Shown piece after piece: positions 1 to 6,303 of a DNA stretch of 13,759 bases. This DNA comes from Anaerolineales bacterium. GTDB taxonomy: Bacteria; Chloroflexota; Anaerolineae; Anaerolineales; Villigracilaceae. A program made the position numbers and the translations under genes. The notes under the pieces were generated by a model. It ran no database searches, had not been told where the DNA came from, and saw only the letters and a program-made list of their open reading frames with translations. The stretch lies in the NCBI GenBank assembly GCA_025966435.1, contig JAICRQ010000033.1, forward strand, positions 1 to 13,759. The letters are read 5' to 3'. Position 1 is the stretch's first letter; every line of letters starts with the position of its first letter.

Positions 1-321
1 ATCAAGGCTGATATTCAGGTTGACTCCGTAAATATGGAAATGGGAGTTGGTTCCCCTATTCCAGTAAAGGCAATAGTCTCAGGCAATTTGCCAACAGCCT
101 GCGCTCAAGTGGGTGAAGTGAGGCTGCACCGCGATGGAACAGCATTCTTTGTCCGTCTGGTTGCCAATCTCCCTCAAAACAGGGATTGCGCGGAAGACAG
201 TATCCCGTTCCGGCTTGAGATTCCGTTGAACATCGTAAACCTGCCTGAAGGTCTTTATGATGTTAATGTCAATGGCGCGACGGCCAGCTTTGATCCCCGC
301 ACCCTACCCCCCAGTCCCTAG
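1..321 (+). CDS. C-terminal fragment of a putative secreted or lipoprotein beta-rich protein
   Basis: The reading frame is open from base 1 to the TAG at 319-321, so this is the 3' end of a gene starting outside the window; the internal ATG at 34 is probably not the true start. The visible 106 residues read like the final beta-sandwich domain of envelope proteins I associate with Anaerolineae. It has a GNLPTAC segment, a second cysteine in NRDCAED followed by PF, and the closing pattern LPEGLYDVNVNGATASF. The two cysteines could form a disulfide, which would fit export, but the signal peptide lies outside the window. The end is proline-rich. No enzymatic motif is visible. Cellular location and function are inferred only from resemblance. 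The next gene starts about 80 bases downstream and looks like a separate unit. Confidence 0.6.
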   Translation: MKADIQVDSVNMEMGVGSPIPVKAIVSGNLPTACAQVGEVRLHRDGTAFFVRLVANLPQNRDCAEDSIPFRLEIPLNIVNLPEGLYDVNVNGATASFDPRTLPPSP

Positions 322-337
322 TTTCAAATTCCTGCTT

Positions 338-366
338 TTGGTACAAACCCATCCATGAATTAATTT
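338..366 (+). promoter_or_regulatory. Possible promoter of the NADH dehydrogenase operon
   Basis: TTGGTA at 338-343 and TAATTT at 361-366 are separated by 17 bases and lie just upstream of the ATG at 401. The -35-like element matches TTGACA at four of six positions, but the -10 is poor. The call rests on position and spacing only. Confidence 0.25.
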
Positions 367-400
367 GCTACTGTTGAACTATTTCAAGCGGAGCTGTTTT

Positions 401-1642
401 ATGAATATCCCACATATCGTCATCCTCGGCGCAGGATTCGGCGGTTTGAACGCCGCCCGCCAACTCGCAAACGTTCCGGTACGGATCACGCTCATCGACC
501 GGCAAAATTACCATCTGTTCCAGCCTCTGCTGTATCAGGTGGCGATCGCAAGGCTTTTGCCTTCCGAAATTGCCTATCCGCTGCGGACGATTTATCGCCG
601 CCAGAAAAACCTGACATTCCAGATGGGTGAAGTGACCGGGATTAATTTCGATCAGCGCTATGTCAAACTGGACGGCTCGATCATCGCCTATGATTATCTG
701 ATCATCGCCGTAGGCGCGGAGACCAACTTCTTTGGGATGCAAGCCATCCAAGAGAACAGTTTTCAACTCAAGAATATTCAGAGCGCCATCCAGACCCGCA
801 ACCATCTGCTGAAGATGTTTGAGCAAGCCAGCCGCGAGGCGGATCCGGAAAAACGACGCTCCCTGTTAACGTTCGTCGTTGTAGGCGGCGGACCGACCGG
901 TGTGGAAACGGCGGGTGCCCTGGCAGAGTTAATCTCGCAAGTTATGGTTAAGGATTACCCGAGTTTGGATCTCAGTGAGGCTCGAGTGATGTTGCTCGAA
1001 GCAAATGACCACCTGATCACGGCCTACCCACACGAATTGCGTCATGCCACTTTCGACCTCTTGTATCGCAAACGCGTAGACATCTTGCTGAATGCCAGGC
1101 TGGCGGACTACAATGGTGAGATCGTTACGTTGAAAGAAGACCGGCAAATTCCTGCCCACACGCTGATCTGGACGGCAGGCGTCAAAGCGGCTGAGGTGGT
1201 GGAATCTCTGAATGTTGAACGAGCTAGCGCGGGACGGGTGAAAGTAGAGCCGACCCTGCAATTACCTGGGTATCCTGATGTGCTCGTGATTGGCGATGCT
1301 GCATTTCTTCTCGATGAGAATGGTCAGCCATTGCCGATGCTGTCCACCGTTGCGATTCAACAGGGGAACCACGCTGCCCAAAACATTCGGCGAATGATCG
1401 ATGGGAGGCAGCTCAAAACATTCCATTACAAAGATCCGGGTTTGCTTGCGACCATTGGACATAACGCCGCGGTCGCTCGTATCTGGGGCGTCTCGTTCAG
1501 CGGATTCATCGCCTGGGTGATCTGGGTCTTCCTGCATATCTATCGCCTCATCGGTTTTCGCAACCGCCTGCTCGTGTTTGTCAACTGGGCCTGGGATTAT
1601 CTCTTCCGCGAGAACCAGGTAAGGCTCATTTCAAAAGAATAA
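401..1642 (+). CDS. ndh: Type II NADH dehydrogenase (NDH-2), FAD-dependent NADH:quinone oxidoreductase-like
   Basis: This 413-residue flavoprotein is expected to oxidise NADH and reduce membrane quinone without pumping protons, acting at the cytoplasmic face of the membrane. Two Rossmann nucleotide-binding folds are visible: GAGFGG at residues 10-15, which binds FAD in the family, and GGGPTGVE at 162-169, which binds NADH. The FAD motif VIGDAA is at 296-301 and a quinone-site-like AIQQG at 318-322. The C-terminal stretch from about 365 to 402 is hydrophobic and aromatic, as in the membrane-anchoring tail of NDH-2. Length fits the family. The ATG at 401 is chosen because GCGGAG lies about 7 bases upstream and the first glycine motif then falls at residue 10, although the frame is open further upstream. 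It is followed after 12 bases by the SRPBCC gene, suggesting one operon. Related sulfide:quinone oxidoreductases or carotenoid-type FAD enzymes are less likely because of the C-terminal tail. The electron acceptor is not provable from sequence. Confidence 0.9.
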   Translation: MNIPHIVILGAGFGGLNAARQLANVPVRITLIDRQNYHLFQPLLYQVAIARLLPSEIAYPLRTIYRRQKNLTFQMGEVTGINFDQRYVKLDGSIIAYDYLIIAVGAETNFFGMQAIQENSFQLKNIQSAIQTRNHLLKMFEQASREADPEKRRSLLTFVVVGGGPTGVETAGALAELISQVMVKDYPSLDLSEARVMLLEANDHLITAYPHELRHATFDLLYRKRVDILLNARLADYNGEIVTLKEDRQIPAHTLIWTAGVKAAEVVESLNVERASAGRVKVEPTLQLPGYPDVLVIGDAAFLLDENGQPLPMLSTVAIQQGNHAAQNIRRMIDGRQLKTFHYKDPGLLATIGHNAAVARIWGVSFSGFIAWVIWVFLHIYRLIGFRNRLLVFVNWAWDYLFRENQVRLISKE

Positions 1643-1654
1643 GGAATTATTGAC

Positions 1655-2131
1655 ATGAAACTACAAATTGCCACCGCATCTAAACATATCCATGCACCTG
1701 CTGAAGTCATCTACGAGATCCTCGCAGACTATCGCACCAAGCATCCCTTGATTCTACCCAAACCCTATTTCCTTTCCCTGGATGTGGAAGAAGGCGGGGT
1801 CGGGGAGGGTACGATTGTCAATTTCAAAATGCGGGTCCTGGGGCGCACGCAATCCTTCCGTTCCATCATTACAGAGCCTGTGCCGGGACGTACTCTGCTC
1901 GAGACGGATCTCGACTCAGGGATTGCCACGCGCTTCGACCTGTCGCCGCTTGAGAAAGACGCACATACAAAAGTAACGATCTCGACCGAACTGAGAAATC
2001 GAGGAGCGGTGGAAGGCTTGATTGCGAAATTGCTATTACAAAAAATCTATCGCCAGGAACTGGAAAGGCTTGCGTTTCTCGTAGATTCACAGACCGGGCG
2101 CGTTGATCACATATCCATCCGGATGCTATGA
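1655..2131 (+). CDS. SRPBCC (START/Bet v1-like) superfamily protein
   Basis: This 158-residue cytoplasmic protein has the helix-grip pattern of the SRPBCC superfamily. An N-terminal strand (residues 2-14) is followed by HAPAEVIYEILADYRTKHPLI, typical of the first helix of these proteins. A run of strands follows (about 40-115), and a long C-terminal helix (about 118-143) closes the hydrophobic pocket. Such proteins bind hydrophobic ligands or act as cyclases, coenzyme Q-binding chaperones or stress proteins. The neighbouring quinone-linked dehydrogenase makes a quinone or lipid ligand attractive, but that is inference. The ATG at 1655 is preceded by AAGGA at 1641-1645, which overlaps the stop codon of the dehydrogenase gene (1640-1642), so the two genes are almost certainly co-transcribed. 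No catalytic residues can be assigned. Confidence 0.75.
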   Translation: MKLQIATASKHIHAPAEVIYEILADYRTKHPLILPKPYFLSLDVEEGGVGEGTIVNFKMRVLGRTQSFRSIITEPVPGRTLLETDLDSGIATRFDLSPLEKDAHTKVTISTELRNRGAVEGLIAKLLLQKIYRQELERLAFLVDSQTGRVDHISIRML

Positions 2132-2502
2132 AACCCAACCTTTCCTCTCACAAATTCTCCGAAACGGCCTGGCAGACGCTGGGTGACCTGGAAATCCGCT
2201 CCGACTCAGATATAGAAGGCCTCATTTCGGTATGGCTGGACAAGGTCCTCCGCCCGCTTGGGCTGCACTCGGAGTTACTCGACCGGATTTTAAGATCTGC
2301 CTGTGAAGCCGCGACCCGTGCTCTGCAACTTAAGGACTCTGGCATGAGCTTTAGGCACGTCCATCTTCTCGCATTTTCGTCTTACAACGGTGAAACAAAG
2401 AGGCAAACCTGGGGCTTCTTCCGTCTTGAAAAACTGGATGCCGCGGCGGAAGCTGATTCTCTCAATCATTCTATTGAGCTTTATTTGTATCTGGAAGGGT
2501 AA
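2128..2502 (+). CDS. Hypothetical protein, translationally coupled to the SRPBCC gene
   Basis: I do not recognise this 124-residue protein. Its ATG overlaps the preceding stop as ATGA at 2128-2131, a strong sign of translational coupling and of a real gene. No signal peptide or membrane helix is visible. The first 75 residues look helical and amphipathic, with LDKVLRPLGLHSELLDRIL followed by ACEAATRALQL. The last 45 look beta-stranded, with VHLLAFSSYNG, RQTWGFFRLEKLD and IELYLYLEG. It is probably a small cytoplasmic alpha/beta protein. As the third gene after a type II NADH dehydrogenase and an SRPBCC protein, it may act with the SRPBCC product, but nothing in the sequence shows a reaction. 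Confidence 0.65.
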   Translation: MKPNLSSHKFSETAWQTLGDLEIRSDSDIEGLISVWLDKVLRPLGLHSELLDRILRSACEAATRALQLKDSGMSFRHVHLLAFSSYNGETKRQTWGFFRLEKLDAAAEADSLNHSIELYLYLEG

Positions 2503-2511
2503 CAACTTACG

Positions 2512-2556
2512 AAGCCGCCAGGCTCCGCATTTACCTTTTTTGCAGGGCAGCGGCTT
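2512..2556. terminator. Compound hairpin between convergent genes, possible weak terminator
   Basis: Arms AAGCCGC (2512-2518) and GCGGCTT (2550-2556) are perfectly complementary. Inside them CTCCGCA (2523-2529) can pair with TGCAGGG (2541-2547) with one mismatch and one G-U pair. A run of six T lies at 2536-2541, in the loop and inner arm rather than after the stem, so this is not a canonical intrinsic terminator. It sits between the end of the three-gene operon and the convergent regulator gene, where a bidirectional stop is expected. Confidence 0.35.
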
Positions 2557-2590
2557 GCGAATGAAGGAGGATTATACAAGCAGGAGTTCG

Positions 2591-5182
2591 CTATCTCATC
2601 AATTCCTGCAGGATGGTTTCCAAAGTCATGGATGCCGCGTGGGAGTGCGCTCTGTCGATCTGCTGAGAGGTGAGTTTTGTTTCCAGATCGATGCGCAGTG
2701 CTTCGGCGCGGTCTTGTGTGGTTTGCATACCGGCTGGATGATTTGTGATCAGGATCAACATTTTTAATGCAGATTCGTATTCGCCTTCATCCATTTGTAG
2801 GATAGCGTATCCAAGCAAGGCATCCAGCATAACCGGAGCAAGTTGCGCTTGTTTTGCAATGGAAAACGCTTCGAGAAACTGTTCCAGTGCCTCAGTCTGA
2901 TTGTCCGTCATCAGCAAAATGAAGCCCAGATTATTCAGGGATTTTGCTGTACTCTCCTGATCACCAATCTCACGCCAAATGGATATGCTCTCTTCCAGGA
3001 GTCTTCGTGCTTCGGCAGGCTCACCCAACTTATTTTTAACCGAGCCGAGCCCGTTCAGTGCATATGCCATTGTGAAGCGATCCCCCGCTTGTTTGCTCAA
3101 TGCCAGCCCCTCGTGAAGAAGTTTTTCCGCCTCTGAATATCTGCCGAGAGCGTAGGCTGCGGTGCTTAAGAAATTAAGCGAATAGGCAATCGCCCAGGAA
3201 CTGCCAAGCGCACGGCTCACCTCCAACGCTTCACTCAACAAGCGATACGCCTCGTCATGCTTCCCCTGATAATAGGTTAGCAATCCCAATTGTCGCAGGC
3301 AAAACGCGGTACCCCAGCGATCGTTATTGGCGAGCTTAATTTCCAAACCTTCATGGAGGAAATGATTGCCCTTTTTGTAATCACCCAGAGCAGCAGTGAC
3401 CATTCCCAAAAAAGCAAGCGTGTTGGATAAAGCATCCCGGGCTGCCGCCGAACCGCCCTCAACCAATGAACGCAATAAAGCCAGGCTCCGCTCCAGCAAA
3501 CCCTTGGATTGAAGATGCAGGCCCTGCCGCAAACAAAAGAAACCTTGATATGCCATGACGCGTGCGCGTGTAAGGTCCCGCATTTCATCCAAGCGAGAAG
3601 TTTCTCTTTTGAGATCCTTATCTCCCTCCAGGTGGCGTGCGGCATACCCGAAGAGCACTACACCTTCCTGAAAATCGCCGCGTGACTCGTACAACCAGAA
3701 GAACGTATCAGCAGCTTGACCGATCTGCACAGTCTGCCCTCGCTCACTTATCCAACGCCATGCCTGACGCAGGTTGGCAATTTCGGCACCGAGTTCAGCG
3801 GCAATGGTGGGCTGGTTCATGCCTTTGAACCCGTCACCGCGTCGCTCCAACAAGGAGGCATAATACTCCCCGTGGCGATCCTGCGCGGCCATGTACTCTT
3901 CTTCATTTCCCATGAGATGTTCAACCGAATATTGACGAACCAATTCGTGCAAGCCGTAGCGCCCCAGATCGGTGCGCTGCAGCAACGATTTGGAAGCAAG
4001 CGCAGACAACACCCCCAACGACGCGCCCGTCGCTCGCTCCGCTGCTTCGCGCGTGAAGCCGCCTTTGAAAACGGACAACCGCTGTAATACAAGCTGTTCG
4101 TGGGTAGAAAGAAGCTTCCATGAGTAGTCAAAGGTCGCCCGAATGGAACGATGCCTTTCTGCGAGATCGCGCGCCGACGACATTAGAAAGTTTATGTTCG
4201 ACTGGATCTCCTGCGCAATCTCCGCGCAGGTCAAGGTCCGAATCCAGCCTGCTGCCAACCCAATTGCCAATGGCATTCCATCCACCAATAGACAGATCTG
4301 CCGAATAGCTGGAAGGTCTGCGTCTTTCAATTCGAATCCCACCAATGCCTGCCGCGCTCGCTGCACGAATAACCGCACGGCACTGCCGGCTTCCAATTCA
4401 TCTGTTTGCTTCACCCCGGGCACAGGCAGTCCCCTCACATCAAACACCCATTCTGGCTGCACTTGTAACGGTTCACGTGAAGTGACCAGCAATTTAACGA
4501 GCAGCGTGCCCTTCAATAGATCGCTGACAAATATCACGCAATCGGCTTCACTTAATAGATGCTCAAAGTTATCGAGAAGTAACAGCACTTCCTTTTCGCG
4601 CAGGTGAGAAATTAACTGTTCCCCACGGTCCGAAGCGTTGTACAGCCCCAATCCGAGGGCGTCCGCAATCGCTGTTACCATTTGCTCACGGCCGTTAAGA
4701 GGGGCTAGGTTCACAAACACCGCCCCATGTTCGAACGCATCTTGTCGTTGGAAAGCGGCTTCCCATGCCAGACGGGTTTTGCCAATCCCTCCTGTGCCCG
4801 TTAAGGTTAAGATGCGGCAGTGTGGCTCCTGGAGGAGGCGTGTGATCTCTGCCAGCTCGAATTCACGACCGATCAATGGGTCCGCCAATGGTGGAATGAG
4901 AGAGATTGGATGCGAAATTGTTTGGTCTGGAATGGGCTGCAATCCGAGTTTATCTACCCCTTTCTCCTGCCGTGCCACTTTCAGGAATAAGTCACGTTGG
5001 TCAGCAGGAAGTTCTAAATGTTGCGCCAGCAATTCCGCAATCTGGCGTGAGGGTCGGCGTTCGTCGGATTCGATTTTGAAGATCAGCGAATTGGAACATC
5101 CCACTTTTTGGGCAAGCTCCTGCTGTGTGAGGTCGAGCGCTTTGCGACGTCGCTTGATCCAGTTGCCGAAGGAATAATCCAT
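2591..5182 (-). CDS. XRE-HTH / NB-ARC (STAND) ATPase / TPR transcriptional regulator, paralogue 1
   Basis: This 863-residue cytoplasmic protein is probably a ligand- or partner-sensing transcription regulator. Residues 5-60 form an XRE-type helix-turn-helix with LTQQELAQKVGCS and the family mark ESDERRPSRQIAELLAQHL. The NB-ARC/STAND ATPase follows. Walker A is GTGGIGKT at 129-136, Walker B LLLLDN at 200-205, a sensor-like LLVTSRE at 231-237 and a GLPL-equivalent DGMPLAIGLA at 301-310. A winged-helix segment ends in LHELVRQY at 411-418, in the place of the MHD motif. From about 540 to 816 there are about seven TPR-like helical pairs with a 40-residue period, e.g. YSLNFLSTAAYALGRYSEA. The frame extends 26 codons upstream, but the ATG at 5182 is chosen because MDYSFG(N/T)WIKRRRKALDLTQ is shared with paralogue 2 and starts the domain directly. 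No good Shine-Dalgarno precedes it. It is divergent from the CPBP and serine hydrolase genes, its most likely targets. ADP/ATP switching and oligomerisation are family knowledge; ligand and targets are inferred. Confidence 0.85.
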   Translation of the reverse strand: MDYSFGNWIKRRRKALDLTQQELAQKVGCSNSLIFKIESDERRPSRQIAELLAQHLELPADQRDLFLKVARQEKGVDKLGLQPIPDQTISHPISLIPPLADPLIGREFELAEITRLLQEPHCRILTLTGTGGIGKTRLAWEAAFQRQDAFEHGAVFVNLAPLNGREQMVTAIADALGLGLYNASDRGEQLISHLREKEVLLLLDNFEHLLSEADCVIFVSDLLKGTLLVKLLVTSREPLQVQPEWVFDVRGLPVPGVKQTDELEAGSAVRLFVQRARQALVGFELKDADLPAIRQICLLVDGMPLAIGLAAGWIRTLTCAEIAQEIQSNINFLMSSARDLAERHRSIRATFDYSWKLLSTHEQLVLQRLSVFKGGFTREAAERATGASLGVLSALASKSLLQRTDLGRYGLHELVRQYSVEHLMGNEEEYMAAQDRHGEYYASLLERRGDGFKGMNQPTIAAELGAEIANLRQAWRWISERGQTVQIGQAADTFFWLYESRGDFQEGVVLFGYAARHLEGDKDLKRETSRLDEMRDLTRARVMAYQGFFCLRQGLHLQSKGLLERSLALLRSLVEGGSAAARDALSNTLAFLGMVTAALGDYKKGNHFLHEGLEIKLANNDRWGTAFCLRQLGLLTYYQGKHDEAYRLLSEALEVSRALGSSWAIAYSLNFLSTAAYALGRYSEAEKLLHEGLALSKQAGDRFTMAYALNGLGSVKNKLGEPAEARRLLEESISIWREIGDQESTAKSLNNLGFILLMTDNQTEALEQFLEAFSIAKQAQLAPVMLDALLGYAILQMDEGEYESALKMLILITNHPAGMQTTQDRAEALRIDLETKLTSQQIDRAHSHAASMTLETILQELMR

Positions 5183-5211
5183 AGTGTATCTGTCCAAGAG
5201 GAAAAGTTGGC

Positions 5212-5244
5212 AAATTGTACTATTTTTTGTCTGGCTAGCTGTCC
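5212..5244. promoter_or_regulatory. Conserved divergent-promoter box, copy 1
   Basis: This stretch aligns with 10481-10512 with one gap and about 25 of 33 positions identical. Both copies contain the exact TTTTTTGTCT (here 5223-5232), flanked by TTGT on the left and GCTGT on the right. Both lie just upstream of a regulator gene: the T-run begins 41 bases from the start here and 52 in copy 2. Read on the minus strand, the left end gives TACAAT (5219-5214), a good -10 for regulator 1. It may be a core promoter plus an autoregulatory site. Coding-level similarity cannot explain it, because it lies outside the genes with the chosen starts. Confidence 0.5.
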
Positions 5245-5277
5245 ATAAATTCACACCCAAGAGGCTTTTGATTCCTG

Positions 5278-5283
5278 TATAAA
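5278..5283 (+). promoter_or_regulatory. Possible -10 element of the CPBP / serine hydrolase operon
   Basis: TATAAA lies 43 bases before the CPBP ATG and would give a leader of about 37 bases. I find no convincing -35 at the usual 16-18 base distance, which may mean the promoter needs an activator. The call is weak on its own. Confidence 0.35.
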
Positions 5284-5326
5284 GCAGACAAGAAAGTTAT
5301 CAAACAAAGCAAAAGGAGAAAACATC

Positions 5327-6229
5327 ATGTCTGAGGTTACTAGTACGATGTCTAATGAAAAAGGGATGTCCGCTTTCATCCTAAGCCATCCCCTCGTGTC
5401 TTACTTCTTCCTGGCGTATGCCGGGATGTGGCTCCTTGTCGCGCCCCTGGTGATGGATGCCTTCGGGCTGATCGAGCTATCCGACGTGATGAGCCTGCTG
5501 CTGTTTGTCCTCAGCTCATGGAGTGGTCCGACCGTCGCTGCGTACTGGGTGACCGGTGTGCTGGAAGGCAAGGCCGGAATGAAGCGTCTTTTCCGGCGCA
5601 CGTTTCAATTCCGGGCGGGCTTGCAGTGGTACGCGGTCGCACTGTTCACGTTCCTGAGCATCTGGATTGCTGCCTATAGCTTCCTGTATAACGGCGCGCC
5701 GTTCGCCGCTCTTGCCGCGAATCCAACACTTCTGCTCTCTACATTCCTGCCCAGCGTACTCATGGGTCTGCTGATTCCCTCGATTGGCGAGGAACCTGGC
5801 TGGCGCGGTTTTGCGCTCCCGCGCTTGCAGGCGGCATATGGACCTGTTTTAGGGACGATCATCCTGGGCACACTGCACGGCGTCTGGCATCTGCCGGCGT
5901 TGTTCACGCCCCTGCTTGGACCCTTTACGATTGACGGATTCATCATCTTCGTGCTGACCGCCGCGGCAGGGACGTTCCTCTATACCTGGCTCTTCAACAA
6001 CACGCGCGGCAGTGTCTGGATGGCGATAGTGATGCATGCTGCCAGCAATGCCGCCTCCCAACTCGTCACGTCCCTTACGCCGGAAGATGTCCTTTTGACC
6101 GGATGGGCGAAGATACTTGCGGACGGGTGGATCAATGTAATCGTCTTCAGCCTCGTTGCTATTGTCCTCGTGGTCTTCACGCGCGGCACACTGGGATATC
6201 GGCCTGACCGGTCTGCTGAAAATGGATAA
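5327..6229 (+). CDS. CPBP-family intramembrane glutamic endopeptidase homologue
   Basis: This 300-residue polytopic membrane protein has the three CPBP (Abi/Rce1-like, formerly CAAX protease) motifs. Motif 1 is EEPGWR at residues 155-160, supplying the catalytic glutamates and arginine. Motif 2 is HGVWH at 184-188, and motif 3 is HAASN at 237-241. About seven to eight hydrophobic segments are visible, around 24-46, 52-76, 100-120, 135-152, 172-182, 203-222, 228-248 and 267-285. Bacterial relatives cleave membrane substrates or give self-immunity to bacteriocin-like peptides; which applies here is unknown. The ATG at 5327 is set by a strong AGGAG at 5314-5318. An upstream leader and start distinct from those of the divergent regulator support a separate promoter. 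The serine hydrolase gene follows after 74 bases that contain a hairpin. All catalytic motif residues are present, so the enzyme is probably active. Confidence 0.85.
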   Translation: MSEVTSTMSNEKGMSAFILSHPLVSYFFLAYAGMWLLVAPLVMDAFGLIELSDVMSLLLFVLSSWSGPTVAAYWVTGVLEGKAGMKRLFRRTFQFRAGLQWYAVALFTFLSIWIAAYSFLYNGAPFAALAANPTLLLSTFLPSVLMGLLIPSIGEEPGWRGFALPRLQAAYGPVLGTIILGTLHGVWHLPALFTPLLGPFTIDGFIIFVLTAAAGTFLYTWLFNNTRGSVWMAIVMHAASNAASQLVTSLTPEDVLLTGWAKILADGWINVIVFSLVAIVLVVFTRGTLGYRPDRSAENG

Positions 6230-6246
6230 GGCATGTTCTGTAATGT

Positions 6247-6272
6247 AGAGACGATCCCCTGGGGTCGTCTCT
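6247..6272 (+). terminator. Hairpin between the CPBP and serine hydrolase genes, possible attenuator
   Basis: AGAGACGA (6247-6254) pairs perfectly with TCGTCTCT (6265-6272). The inner CCC/GGG pairs, with one G-U next to the stem break, extend it to about 11-12 pairs with a very short loop. It is followed by GGTCTTCCC rather than a U-tract, so it would be a partial terminator or an mRNA-processing stem that lowers expression of the second gene. Confidence 0.45.
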
Positions 6273-6303
6273 GGTCTTCCCAATAGAAAAGAGGAGTACA
6301 CGT

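Noticed and set aside
2561..2590. Perfect AAGGAGG (2564-2570) on the plus strand
   Set aside because: No start codon follows at suitable distance and no plausible plus-strand gene is downstream; treated as chance or a decayed site.
4143..4607. 154-codon plus-strand open frame inside regulator 1
   Set aside because: Antisense shadow of the NB-ARC domain; low-complexity product and no independent support.
4638..5177. Long open frame (179 codons) on the plus strand opposite the N-terminal part of regulator 1
   Set aside because: It lies fully within a convincing HTH/NB-ARC gene on the other strand, its product is arginine- and serine-rich with no family pattern, and no ribosome site precedes it.
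5183..5260. N-terminal extension of regulator 1 by 26 residues
   Set aside because: The open frame continues, but the extension does not match the extension of paralogue 2, and it covers the conserved promoter box.
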